From Dechloromonas sp. (GTDB lineage: Bacteria; Pseudomonadota; Gammaproteobacteria; Burkholderiales; Rhodocyclaceae), in contig CP059264.1 of the NCBI GenBank assembly GCA_013693915.1, forward strand, positions 2,328,447 through 2,335,926: 7,480 bases of DNA, read 5' to 3'. The position numbers were made by a program, and so were the translations under genes. Shown here piece after piece: positions 1-5,944 of the stretch. Position 1 is the stretch's first letter. Each line of letters opens with the position of its first letter. The notes beneath the pieces were generated by a model. The model saw only the letters and a list, made by a program, of their open reading frames with translations. It was not told the DNA's origin and searched no databases.

Positions 1-72
1 GGAGAGCGCCTCGAAATCTGCCGCGGCAGCCGCGGGGCCAGGGGGCGGCCGGTGAAAGCCACGCGGCGGTAG
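1..72 (+). CDS. possible 3' end of a gene cut by the window edge
   Basis: Frame 1 is open from the first base and ends at TAG (70-72), giving about 23 residues with a basic tail (ends RPVKATRR). Nearly every codon ends in G or C, which fits coding DNA here but also fits the overall base composition. A rival reading exists on the minus strand: a GTG at 82-84 opens a frame (starts VTWHLPPRG) that runs off the left edge, but it has no clear ribosome binding site. No family is recognisable from so few residues, so this is only a possibility. Confidence 0.2.
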   Translation, partial: GERLEICRGSRGARGRPVKATRR

Positions 73-155
73 GTGCCACGTCACGTCGCCCAGCACTTTT
101 TGCACCCAGTACGGTCAATAATGGAGCGCTCCTGGCCCATCTGACCGGAGCGCAT

Positions 156-164
156 TGCTATGAT
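156..164 (+). promoter_or_regulatory. extended -10 promoter for the ParB-like gene
   Basis: TGCTATGAT combines the extended element TGn with a TATGAT hexamer (5 of 6 matches to TATAAT). No good -35 hexamer lies 16-18 bases upstream, which is typical of extended -10 promoters. Transcription would start near 171 and leave a leader of about 105 bases before the ATG at 278. A 10-bp perfect palindrome (GGAGCGCTCC, 123-132), with its half GGAGCGC repeated at 147-153, lies just upstream and overlaps the polymerase footprint. Confidence 0.45.
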
Positions 165-264
165 GGCGATGCACTCTTCGCGATCGCCCGTAGTTGAAAG
201 AGCCGACTTTACCAGCCGCGCACCGCCGGCATTGTCTGACGGGGCGGCGAACGCAACCACAAAC

Positions 265-269
265 GGAGG
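265..269 (+). promoter_or_regulatory. ribosome binding site fixing the ParB-like start
   Basis: GGAGG stands 8 bases before the ATG at 278. The in-frame ATG at 272 is only 2 bases away, too close to be used, and the upstream in-frame ATG at 194 has no such site. The start is therefore placed at 278. Confidence 0.7.
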
Positions 270-277
270 AAATGACA

Positions 278-1012
278 ATGGCCAAGAAGAATGACGATTT
301 GTTCGGTTATCTCCCGAAGATCGATGCCAACAGCCCGCAGGGCACCATCGGGCGCATCAAGCTGAGCGACCTCAAGCCCACGCAGAATGCCGTCGGAATG
401 GACGAGGTCAACGCAAAGGTCAAGAAGCTCAAGGAAAGGAGCGGTCTGCAGCTGGAGAACTACCTCGAGCCGCGTGTCGTCCCCGTAATCATCGGCAACG
501 GCGGCAAGTGCTACCTCATCGACCACCATCACCTGACCATGTCCCTGTGGCTCGCCAAAGGCGACATGGAGATTCCGGTGATGGTCACCCGCAACTGGAA
601 TTTCATCGAAGGAGATCGTTTCTGGAAAGCGATGGCGTCCGCCCATTGGGTCTATCCGTTCGACGCCATGGGTGCGGGCCCGTACAATCCAGCCACTCTG
701 AAGCAGCACGTGAAGGACCTCGACAACGACCTCTACCGCAGCCTGTCCTGGGTCGTGCGCGAGCAGTACGGCTACGTCAAGGATCCGAACAACGCGATCT
801 TCGCGGAGTTCAAATGGGGCAGTTTCTTCCGCACGCGCGTGATCTTCAACGAACAACTGACCAGCACCAGGAAGAATCCCGCGGACATGACCCTCGAAGA
901 CATCCGGCAAGCCGATCCGGACGACTACAACGAGAAGATCCGCTACGCGCTGTACCTGGGCAGTTCCCCGGAAGCAGCGGGTCTGCCGGGCTTCGTCGGC
1001 CGGCTCCGCTAG
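278..1012 (+). CDS. orphan ParB-like (ParBc_2 family) protein
   Basis: The 244-residue product resembles the 'putative ParB-like nuclease' family (Pfam ParBc_2), recognised by reading, not by a search. After a polar N-terminus, a ParB-type strand/helix region reads LSDLKPTQNAVGMDEV (about residues 29-44). The segment VVPVIIGNGGKCYLIDHHH (about 67-85) follows, with the DHHH cluster (82-85) occupying the place of the ParB GERR/DGHHR-like motif. A Trp/Phe-rich C-terminal half (about 105-190) is probably family-specific. There is no signal peptide or membrane segment, so it is likely cytoplasmic. No parA, parS-like array or helix-turn-helix centromere-binding domain accompanies it, so a role in chromosome or plasmid partition is not supported. 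The family's biochemical function is, to my knowledge, not established. The GGAGG site supports ATG 278; translation ends at TAG 1010-1012, converging on the next gene. Confidence 0.85.
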   Translation: MAKKNDDLFGYLPKIDANSPQGTIGRIKLSDLKPTQNAVGMDEVNAKVKKLKERSGLQLENYLEPRVVPVIIGNGGKCYLIDHHHLTMSLWLAKGDMEIPVMVTRNWNFIEGDRFWKAMASAHWVYPFDAMGAGPYNPATLKQHVKDLDNDLYRSLSWVVREQYGYVKDPNNAIFAEFKWGSFFRTRVIFNEQLTSTRKNPADMTLEDIRQADPDDYNEKIRYALYLGSSPEAAGLPGFVGRLR

Positions 1013-1141
1013 GCGAGCGCGCGGCCGGCCGGGGATCGCGGGAGTCTGCTGGGTCGGCTGCGCTACCCCCTGCCGCAAGGTCTCTCCCGGCTGCCCCGGC
1101 ACGGAAGAGCCTTGCCCGCCGTTCGGCCAGGCACCAGGGGC

Positions 1142-1819
1142 TTACGGTTTCACGGTCGCGGGGGCAATCCCGTGCGTCAGGATCTCGCCGTCGGACTTCG
1201 TCACCACCTGCAGGAGAAAGGCACGGGCAGGCTCGAGGATGCTGGCGGTCTTGCGCTCGAGGTCGGCGCGATGTTCGGCGGCAATGCCGCGCAGGGATCG
1301 TTCCAGTTCACCGCTGCTGTAATCGGCCTTCCGCTCCCTGAGCGCCATGATCTCACGCTGCGTTGCATCGAGGAAGGCGCCCAGCACCTCTTCCTCGGCT
1401 GCCTTCAGTTGCCTCAGGGTGTCGAGAAACAGCGGGCGGATGGCGGGATAGTGCGAGAACAGCCCGATGTACGCAGTCTCGATATGTTCGTCGAGAGCTT
1501 TCTCGACGATCTTTGTCCGCTGGCCGTTGATGCGCTTCGACAGGAAGTCACGCGCGGCAACGACGTTGAAGTCCTTTGCCAGCATCTCTGCGGTATCGAC
1601 GAAGGCCGGCTGAAGCTCCTGAAATGCCGACAGATGGAGCGCCTGAATGCGATCGAGCTTGGCGACAGCCGTGCCCACCGCCACCCGCACCTGATCGGCC
1701 TGCTCCTTAAGCTTGCTCTCCCTGTCCTTGGACCACGAAATCAGCAGGGCGGTGACGGAAACGATGATCGTCGCCATCGTCAGGAGATCACCAATCTTGA
1801 TGCTCCAGTCCACTCTCAA
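1142..1819 (-). CDS. membrane-anchored helical protein of unknown function
   Basis: The 225-residue protein starts at TTG (1817-1819) and ends at TAA (1142-1144). It has one hydrophobic segment (about residues 9-29, IGDLLTMATIIVSVTALLIS), followed at once by a charged stretch (KDRESKLKEQADQVR) and then an almost wholly helical, Glu/Lys/Arg-rich body with coiled-coil potential. A single N-terminal membrane anchor with a cytoplasmic helical domain is the simplest topology by the positive-inside rule. I recognise no domain or catalytic motif. The TTG start is chosen because AAGGGAGGG lies 6 bases upstream and a strong promoter lies about 75 bases upstream. The alternatives, GTG at codon 3 and ATG at codon 15, lack such spacing, and the ATG would cut into the membrane segment. 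The gene stands alone, convergent with the ParB-like gene across a 129-base gap that shows no clear terminator. Confidence 0.7.
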   Translation of the reverse strand: MRVDWSIKIGDLLTMATIIVSVTALLISWSKDRESKLKEQADQVRVAVGTAVAKLDRIQALHLSAFQELQPAFVDTAEMLAKDFNVVAARDFLSKRINGQRTKIVEKALDEHIETAYIGLFSHYPAIRPLFLDTLRQLKAAEEEVLGAFLDATQREIMALRERKADYSSGELERSLRGIAAEHRADLERKTASILEPARAFLLQVVTKSDGEILTHGIAPATVKP

Positions 1820-1825
1820 CGGACG

Positions 1826-1834
1826 CCCTCCCTT
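1826..1834 (-). promoter_or_regulatory. strong ribosome binding site before a TTG start
   Basis: Read on the minus strand this is AAGGGAGGG, 6 bases ahead of the TTG at 1817-1819. It is the main reason to accept a TTG start for the membrane-anchored protein. Confidence 0.6.
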
Positions 1835-1893
1835 GCCGATGAAATCATGACGATCCGCCCTGCGTCATGCTCGCGGGCCGAGAATTGCGAGGG

Positions 1894-1921
1894 ATTGTAT
1901 GCGATTAATTTCATGCGTCAA
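1894..1921 (-). promoter_or_regulatory. sigma70-type promoter for the membrane-anchored protein
   Basis: On the minus strand a TTGACG -35 box (1916-1921, 5 of 6 matches) is separated by 16 bases from a TACAAT -10 box (1894-1899, 5 of 6). The spacer is AT-rich compared with its surroundings. Transcription would start near 1887, leaving a leader of about 67 bases before the TTG start at 1819. Confidence 0.65.
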
Positions 1922-2127
1922 TGCTCGCGACGACCCGTCTCCGGTTGAACACCTGCATCGAAACGTACCCGTGCAGTCATCCCTTGAGGTAATTGCCGGC
2001 GCGAACATCGCCAACGCGTCAACAACAACGAAATGGCCCGGACCAACGCCCACTCGGCATGTGCGGCCTGCAAACGCTCGATAGGACGGGCTTCGCGGGC
2101 AGTTGTGGCCAACCGCTGCCGGTCGAC

Positions 2128-2158
2128 AAAAAGGCCAAGGCGCCATGCCTTGGCCTTT
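2128..2158 (-). terminator. rho-independent terminator of the phasin gene
   Basis: A perfect 12-bp inverted repeat (arms 2130-2141 and 2147-2158, AAAGGCCAAGGC with its complement) encloses a 5-base loop. On the minus strand it is followed by TTTTT (2128-2132, partly inside the stem). It begins 20 bases after the phasin stop codon. No T-tract follows on the + strand beyond the stem, so its direction matches the phasin transcript. Confidence 0.9.
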
Positions 2159-2178
2159 CGTAGCGCGGTCGCTGTGGA

Positions 2179-2751
2179 TCAGGCGACCTTCTTGGTCGCG
2201 GCAGCCTTGGTCGCGACGGCCTTCGGGGCAACCGCGTTGGCGGCCTGCAGCGTCGCTTCGGTCGCTGCATTGACGCTGGCTTCGGCGACGTCGGCGGCCT
2301 GCTTGGCAGCCTTGTTGAGGCCTTCGAAGGCTTCGTTGGCGGTCTTCATGGCCGACTTGACGGCTTCCACGGCCACTTCGGAACCGGCCGGAGCGGCGGC
2401 CAGAGCCTGGTCGACGAGATCGGCGACGTTGGCATTGACGGCTGCAACGCGGGTTTCGACTTCCTTGGCGATCTTGTCCTTGGTTTCGCTGGCAATCGCG
2501 ATCACGTTGCGCGAGTATTCCATGCCTTTTTCGATGGCCGGGGCCGCCAGCTTCTGCTGCAGATCGACGAAGGACTTGACGTCGGTCGTGCCGAGCATCG
2601 CGTTGAAGTTGGCGAAGGAGGCTTCGACGAAGGAACGGCCGGCGCTCAGATTGAGCGCGGCAAGGCGCTCGACGCCGTCGAAGGTGACATTGGCGAGAAG
2701 CGAAACGGAACCGATACCGGCGTTGGCGAGGTCTTGGGGTTTGACGTTCAT
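2179..2751 (-). CDS. phaP: phasin, PHA granule-associated protein
   Basis: Phasins are small amphipathic proteins that coat polyhydroxyalkanoate granules and control granule size and number. This 190-residue protein matches the Phasin_2 type familiar from betaproteobacteria. It opens with a short polar leader, then a helical region with aromatic and hydrophobic spacing (LANVTFDGVERLAALNLSAG, about residues 19-38; SFANFNAMLG, about 45-54). The family-like stretch LQQKLAAPAIEKGMEYSRNV (about 64-83) follows. The last 50 or so residues are rich in Ala and Lys and end KAVATKAAATKKVA, a mild echo of the PhaF-type basic tail. There is no signal peptide or cysteine. ATG 2749-2751 follows AGGAG (2761-2765) at 9 bases. 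The gene is monocistronic, with its own promoter and terminator. PHA synthase genes are not in the window. The symbol follows from family likeness; several phasin paralogues may exist in one genome. Confidence 0.92.
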   Translation of the reverse strand: MNVKPQDLANAGIGSVSLLANVTFDGVERLAALNLSAGRSFVEASFANFNAMLGTTDVKSFVDLQQKLAAPAIEKGMEYSRNVIAIASETKDKIAKEVETRVAAVNANVADLVDQALAAAPAGSEVAVEAVKSAMKTANEAFEGLNKAAKQAADVAEASVNAATEATLQAANAVAPKAVATKAAATKKVA

Positions 2752-2817
2752 GATGTGTTTCTCCTTGAAGGTGATGCTTGCTTGATATGGCCCATTGCCC
2801 GCTTGCCTGAGATTGAA

Positions 2818-2833
2818 TTGCTGCGCTGCAACA
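2818..2833. promoter_or_regulatory. candidate PhaR-type operator at the phasin start site
   Basis: TTGCTGCGCTGCAACA overlaps the predicted transcription start. It matches 2874-2889 at 13 of 16 positions in the same orientation. It contains an imperfect dyad (TTGC...GCAA with GC-rich centre). Established knowledge, from memory: in Cupriavidus necator the repressor PhaR binds the phaP promoter both around the start site and just upstream of the -35 box. The placement here is the same; the factor's identity is inferred. Confidence 0.5.
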
Positions 2834-2840
2834 TGACTTT

Positions 2841-2868
2841 ATTTTAGCCATTTCCGCTCTTGTGTCAA
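2841..2868 (-). promoter_or_regulatory. strong sigma70 promoter of the phasin gene
   Basis: On the minus strand a perfect TTGACA -35 box (2863-2868) lies 16 bases from TAAAAT (2841-2846, 5 of 6 matches). The region is clearly AT-richer than the rest of the window. The start site would be near 2834, giving a leader of about 80 bases. Such a strong core promoter suits an abundant protein and implies repression when granules are absent. Confidence 0.85.
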
Positions 2869-2873
2869 CAATT

Positions 2874-2889
2874 TTGTTGCGCCGCACCA
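2874..2889. promoter_or_regulatory. candidate second PhaR-type operator upstream of the -35 box
   Basis: TTGTTGCGCCGCACCA is the partner of the repeat at 2818-2833, 56 bases away. With the next base it forms a dyad of 8-base arms (TTGTTGCG / CGCACCAA, 7 of 8 paired) around one central base. It starts 5 bases beyond the phasin -35 box. Its left end also belongs to the separate dyad CAACAA-TT-TTGTTG (2866-2879), which overlaps the -35 box itself. Confidence 0.5.
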
Positions 2890-2910
2890 ATTGGTGGCAA
2901 TGCTTGCCAC
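2885..2910. repeat. two overlapping inverted repeats in the divergent intergenic region
   Basis: CACCAATTGGTG (2885-2896) is a perfect 12-bp palindrome. It overlaps GTGGCAA-TGC-TTGCCAC (2894-2910), 7-base perfect arms around 3 bases. Neither has a following T-tract. They lie between the divergent phasin and DUF2339 genes, upstream of the phasin promoter, and could be protein-binding sites. No regulator is identified. Confidence 0.5.
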
Positions 2911-3079
2911 ACCCCATCTCCGCTACCCTTTCCCGGCCTGGCCTGCCGGGATTCGGGGCACCCGGCGCCGACGTCCAGAGTGCCGCGTTGCGTCATGTCA
3001 ACCGCAGGTCATGCCTGCGCAAGTAGAATCGCCGGTATTAGCGGTCCGGGCTCGGTCCGCACTGGTCGGGGAGGCCGCC

Positions 3080-5902
3080 ATGTGGACCATCATCGCCGGT
3101 GCTGTCGTTGGCTTGCTGCTGGGCAGTGCCATCGACGGCGAATTCTCGCTGTTAGGGGCCATCGCCGGCGCTCTTGTCGGCGGCTACCTGTTCCGTCAGC
3201 GGCAGCCAAGTACGCTGACGCAGCACGAGCTGGAACGGCGCCTGGGCGAGGTCGAAAGAACTCGCCGGACAGCGCGCCGAACTCGCTGCGCTGCGCCAAC
3301 TGGTGACCCCGGCGGGCAGCCGGCCAGGCCGGAGGTCGTCCCTGCCGCCGAGCCTTCTTCGACGCCGGCTGCGGGAATCTCCGCAACCGCGCCGCCGCGG
3401 CCTGCTGCCGCAGCGCCAGCTGCCGTGCCCGAAGGCAACGGCAACTGGATCGACCTCGACGCCCTGCTGGCGCCGCCCCCACCGCCGGCTCCCGGCCACG
3501 AGGCCGGCCGGCCGGCCGCCGAACCCGGAGACACCCTGCCGGATCGGCTGGGCGCCAACCTCAAGCCGACACCCGACCAGCGCGGCGACCGCATCGAGAT
3601 CCCGGGCTGGCTGCGCTGGTTCTGGGAATCCAACCCGCTGGCCAAGATCGGCATCGTCCTGCTCTTCTTCGGGGTCGCCTCGGGGTTGCGCCTGGCGATC
3701 GACCACGGCCTGCTGCCGCTGCCGGTGCGTCTGATCGCCACCGCCGCCGCCAGCCTCGCGCTGATCGCCTTCGGCTTCGTCAAGGCGCGCGACGCCCGCC
3801 ACCGCGTCTTCGGGCTGGCGCTGCAGGGCGGCGGCTTCGCCCTGCTCTACCTCGTCGCCTACTTCATGCTCACCCGCTACGCGATGATCGGCCAGGGTCC
3901 GGCGTTCGCCGCCTTCGCCGCCCTCGGGGTCGGCTGCGTCGCCCTCGCCGCGCGCCAGGACGGACCGGCGCTGGCGGTGCTCGGCCTTTCCGGCGCCTTC
4001 CTCGCGCCCCTGCTCGCCGGCGGCAGCGCGCCGACGCCGCTGCCGCTGTTCCTCTACTTCACGCTGCTCAACGTTTTCATTCTCGGCGTCGACTGGTTCC
4101 GTGCCTGGCGTGTCCTCAACATAGCCGGCTTCGTGTTCACGCTGGCGGTCGGCATGGCCTGGGCGATCGGCAACTACCATCCGCCGCACTACCTGGTGAC
4201 GCAGGCCTTCGTCATCCTCTTCCTCGCCGCCTACTCGGCGATGCCGGCGGCCACCGTCATTTTCCGCGCGCCGGGCAGCGCCGGCTGGCAGGATGGCATG
4301 CTGCTCTTCGGGACGCCGCTCGTCGGCTGCTTCCTGCAGGCACAGCTGGTCGGCGACACCCGCTACGGCCTCGCCTGGAGCGCCCTGGCCGGGGCGCTCT
4401 GGTACTTCCTCCTGTGGCGGCAGATCGTGCACCGCGCCGCCGCGGCGCCGGCGCTCATCGCCGTCGCCCACGTCGCGATCGCCGCCTTCCTCGCCACGGT
4501 GGCGGTGCCGCTCGCCTTCGACGCCCAGGTGACGTCGGCCTTCTGGGCCGCCGAGGGCGCCGCCGTGCTGTGGTACGGCGTGCGCAGCCAGCGCCGGCTG
4601 GCACAGGCAACCGGGCTGTTGATGCAGCTCGCGGCGGGCATCGCACTGCTCCTCGGCTGGCCGGAGCTGCATCGCGGACTGCCGGTGGCCAACGACGCCG
4701 TGCTCGGTGCCGCCCTCCTCGTCGCCGCCGCGCTGTTCTCGGGCCGCCTGTTGCGCGGCGCGGCGCCCTGGCCGGTTCCCGCCGTCGCGCCAATCGTTTG
4801 GGCGGCGCTCTGGTGGTTCGCGACCGGTTTCGCGGAAATCGAGCGCTGCGCACCGTGGACGCTGCAGCCGTCGTTTGCCCTGCTCTTCGTCGCGGCATCG
4901 CTGGTCGCGGTCGATGGACTCAGCATGTGGTGGCGCTGGCCGCAATTACGCACGGCGAGCCTGCTGCTGACGGTGGCGGCGGTGCTGGCGGCTCTGGTCA
5001 CCAGCGGTCGCGCCGGACATCCGTTCGCCGGCTTCATGGCTTTCGCGCTGCCGCTGGCCCTCGTCCTCCAGTACGTACTGCTCGCCGCCGACGAGCGCCG
5101 GGGCGATCCCGCGTTCCAGGCCGCCAGGCATGTCGGCGGCTGGTGGCTCGTCGTCGGTTCGCTGGTCGTCGAAGTCTCCTGGCAGGCCGAGCGGCACGCG
5201 CAGCCGCCGCACTTCTGGGCCTGGATCGCGGTCGTCGCCGTGCTCGCGGCGAGCGTCGCGCTACCGGCATGGGGCAGCCGGCGCCGGCTGTGGCCGTTCG
5301 CCGTCGCCGCAGCTCGCTACCTCCCGCTCGGCGTCCTGCCGGCGGTCGCCGTGCTGGTGCTGCTGCTGCCGTTCGGCAACGCCGCGCTTGCCGGCGACGA
5401 CGGGCTCGGCTGGCCCTACCTGCCGCTGCTCAACGTTTTCGACGCGACGCAGTTTGCCGCCGGCGGGTCGCTCCTGCTGCTGGCGCCGCGGTTGCAGGCC
5501 GAGCAACGCCGCGTCCTGCGCGCCATCGTCGGCGCCATCGCCTTTGTCTGGCTGTCGGCGCTGGCGGCGCGCATCGCCCACCACTGGGGCGACGTGCCGT
5601 TCGCAATCGGCCCGCTGTTGCGGTCGACGCTGTTCCAGGCCCTGCTCACGCTGCTATGGACGGTCACGGCGATCGGAACCCTGATCCACGCCTCGCGCCA
5701 GGGGCGGCGCACCTTGTGGTTCGGCGGCATCTCCCTGCTCGGCGTCGTCGGCGCCAAGCTGCTGCTGCTCGACGCTGCCGGCCGCGGGACGCTGACTTGG
5801 GCGGCGACGCTGATCGGCGTCGCCCTGCTGGTCCTCGCCGCCGGCTATTTTGCGCCGCTGCCGCCCGAAGCGCGGGAAGCGCCACACGGGGAAGACGAAT
5901 AG
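3080..5902 (+). CDS. DUF2339 family multi-pass membrane protein
   Basis: The 940-residue product fits the size and plan of DUF2339 proteins, large inner-membrane proteins of unknown function. A glycine-rich hydrophobic N-terminus (about residues 1-38) leads into a charged helix (HELERRLGEVE, 49-59) and a long Pro/Ala-rich linker (about 77-175). The conserved core then begins with WFWESNPLAKIGIVLLFFGV. Family-like stretches follow: FGLALQGGGFALLYLVAYF, ALAVLGLSGAFLAPLLAGG, WSALAGALWYFLL and, near the C-terminus, GVVGAKLLLLDAAGRGTL. More than twenty hydrophobic segments are visible. ATG 3080 is chosen because GGGGAGG (3068-3074) lies 5 bases upstream and the hydrophobic N-terminus starts there. 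Residues 60-76 (RTRRTARRT...) look out of frame: the +1 frame there encodes a clean Leu-heptad coiled coil. Translation ends at TAG 5900-5902; another gene follows after 42 bases. Confidence 0.9.
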   Translation: MWTIIAGAVVGLLLGSAIDGEFSLLGAIAGALVGGYLFRQRQPSTLTQHELERRLGEVERTRRTARRTRCAAPTGDPGGQPARPEVVPAAEPSSTPAAGISATAPPRPAAAAPAAVPEGNGNWIDLDALLAPPPPPAPGHEAGRPAAEPGDTLPDRLGANLKPTPDQRGDRIEIPGWLRWFWESNPLAKIGIVLLFFGVASGLRLAIDHGLLPLPVRLIATAAASLALIAFGFVKARDARHRVFGLALQGGGFALLYLVAYFMLTRYAMIGQGPAFAAFAALGVGCVALAARQDGPALAVLGLSGAFLAPLLAGGSAPTPLPLFLYFTLLNVFILGVDWFRAWRVLNIAGFVFTLAVGMAWAIGNYHPPHYLVTQAFVILFLAAYSAMPAATVIFRAPGSAGWQDGMLLFGTPLVGCFLQAQLVGDTRYGLAWSALAGALWYFLLWRQIVHRAAAAPALIAVAHVAIAAFLATVAVPLAFDAQVTSAFWAAEGAAVLWYGVRSQRRLAQATGLLMQLAAGIALLLGWPELHRGLPVANDAVLGAALLVAAALFSGRLLRGAAPWPVPAVAPIVWAALWWFATGFAEIERCAPWTLQPSFALLFVAASLVAVDGLSMWWRWPQLRTASLLLTVAAVLAALVTSGRAGHPFAGFMAFALPLALVLQYVLLAADERRGDPAFQAARHVGGWWLVVGSLVVEVSWQAERHAQPPHFWAWIAVVAVLAASVALPAWGSRRRLWPFAVAAARYLPLGVLPAVAVLVLLLPFGNAALAGDDGLGWPYLPLLNVFDATQFAAGGSLLLLAPRLQAEQRRVLRAIVGAIAFVWLSALAARIAHHWGDVPFAIGPLLRSTLFQALLTLLWTVTAIGTLIHASRQGRRTLWFGGISLLGVVGAKLLLLDAAGRGTLTWAATLIGVALLVLAAGYFAPLPPEAREAPHGEDE

Positions 5903-5944
5903 CGGTATCGTTGCGCACCCCTTCCCCTGCTGGCGCCCCGAACG

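Larger units (their letters stand above)
1820..2178. other. 359-base intergenic region between two minus-strand genes
   Basis: The left part holds the leader and promoter of the membrane-anchored protein (1820-1921). The right part holds the phasin terminator (2128-2158). Between 1922 and 2127 I see no gene with a ribosome binding site and plausible codon use, and no convincing RNA. Short open frames there are basic, Arg-rich and lack translation signals. Confidence 0.6.
2752..3079. other. 328-base divergent regulatory region, phasin / DUF2339 gene
   Basis: This gap holds the phasin leader, promoter and putative operators (2752-2910). Its right part has two more inverted repeats: TCCCGGC/GCCGGGA (2931-2951, 7-base arms, 7-base loop) and CGCAGG/CCTGCG (3003-3019, 5-base loop). 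A lone -10-like TAGAAT (3024-3029) is the only candidate + strand promoter element I find; no -35 box stands at a usable distance. The DUF2339 reading frame stays open back to 2891, but that part looks noncoding. Confidence 0.55.

Noticed and set aside
18..29. CTGCCGCGGCAG palindrome near the left edge
   Set aside because: A short GC-only palindrome is likely by chance in such GC-rich DNA. It may lie inside coding sequence and has no adjacent T-tract or promoter.
81..278. 65-codon minus-strand frame in the ParB-like leader
   Set aside because: No recognisable domain, and the stretch is better explained as promoter and leader of the + strand gene.
209..1102. 297-codon minus-strand frame opposite the ParB-like gene
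   Set aside because: No recognisable family and no ribosome binding site, and it lies antisense to a gene with clear family resemblance and a good start.
1112..1948. 278-codon + strand frame over the membrane-anchored protein
   Set aside because: The minus-strand frame has a promoter, a ribosome binding site and a coherent membrane/helix pattern; the + frame has none of these.
2033..2785. 250-codon Ala/Ser/Thr-rich + strand frame over the phasin gene
   Set aside because: It is the complement of a well supported phasin gene. It lacks a ribosome binding site and runs through the phasin terminator.
2891..3079. N-terminal extension of the DUF2339 frame back to 2891
   Set aside because: The extra 63 residues are Arg/Pro-rich and cross a cluster of dyads. 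ATG 3080 has a ribosome binding site and begins a hydrophobic segment.
3152..4945. 597-codon open frame on the minus strand opposite the DUF2339 gene
   Set aside because: The translation is Arg/Glu/Gly-rich without domains, and the + strand frame clearly encodes a DUF2339 membrane protein. Long antisense frames are expected in DNA with such G/C-biased third positions.
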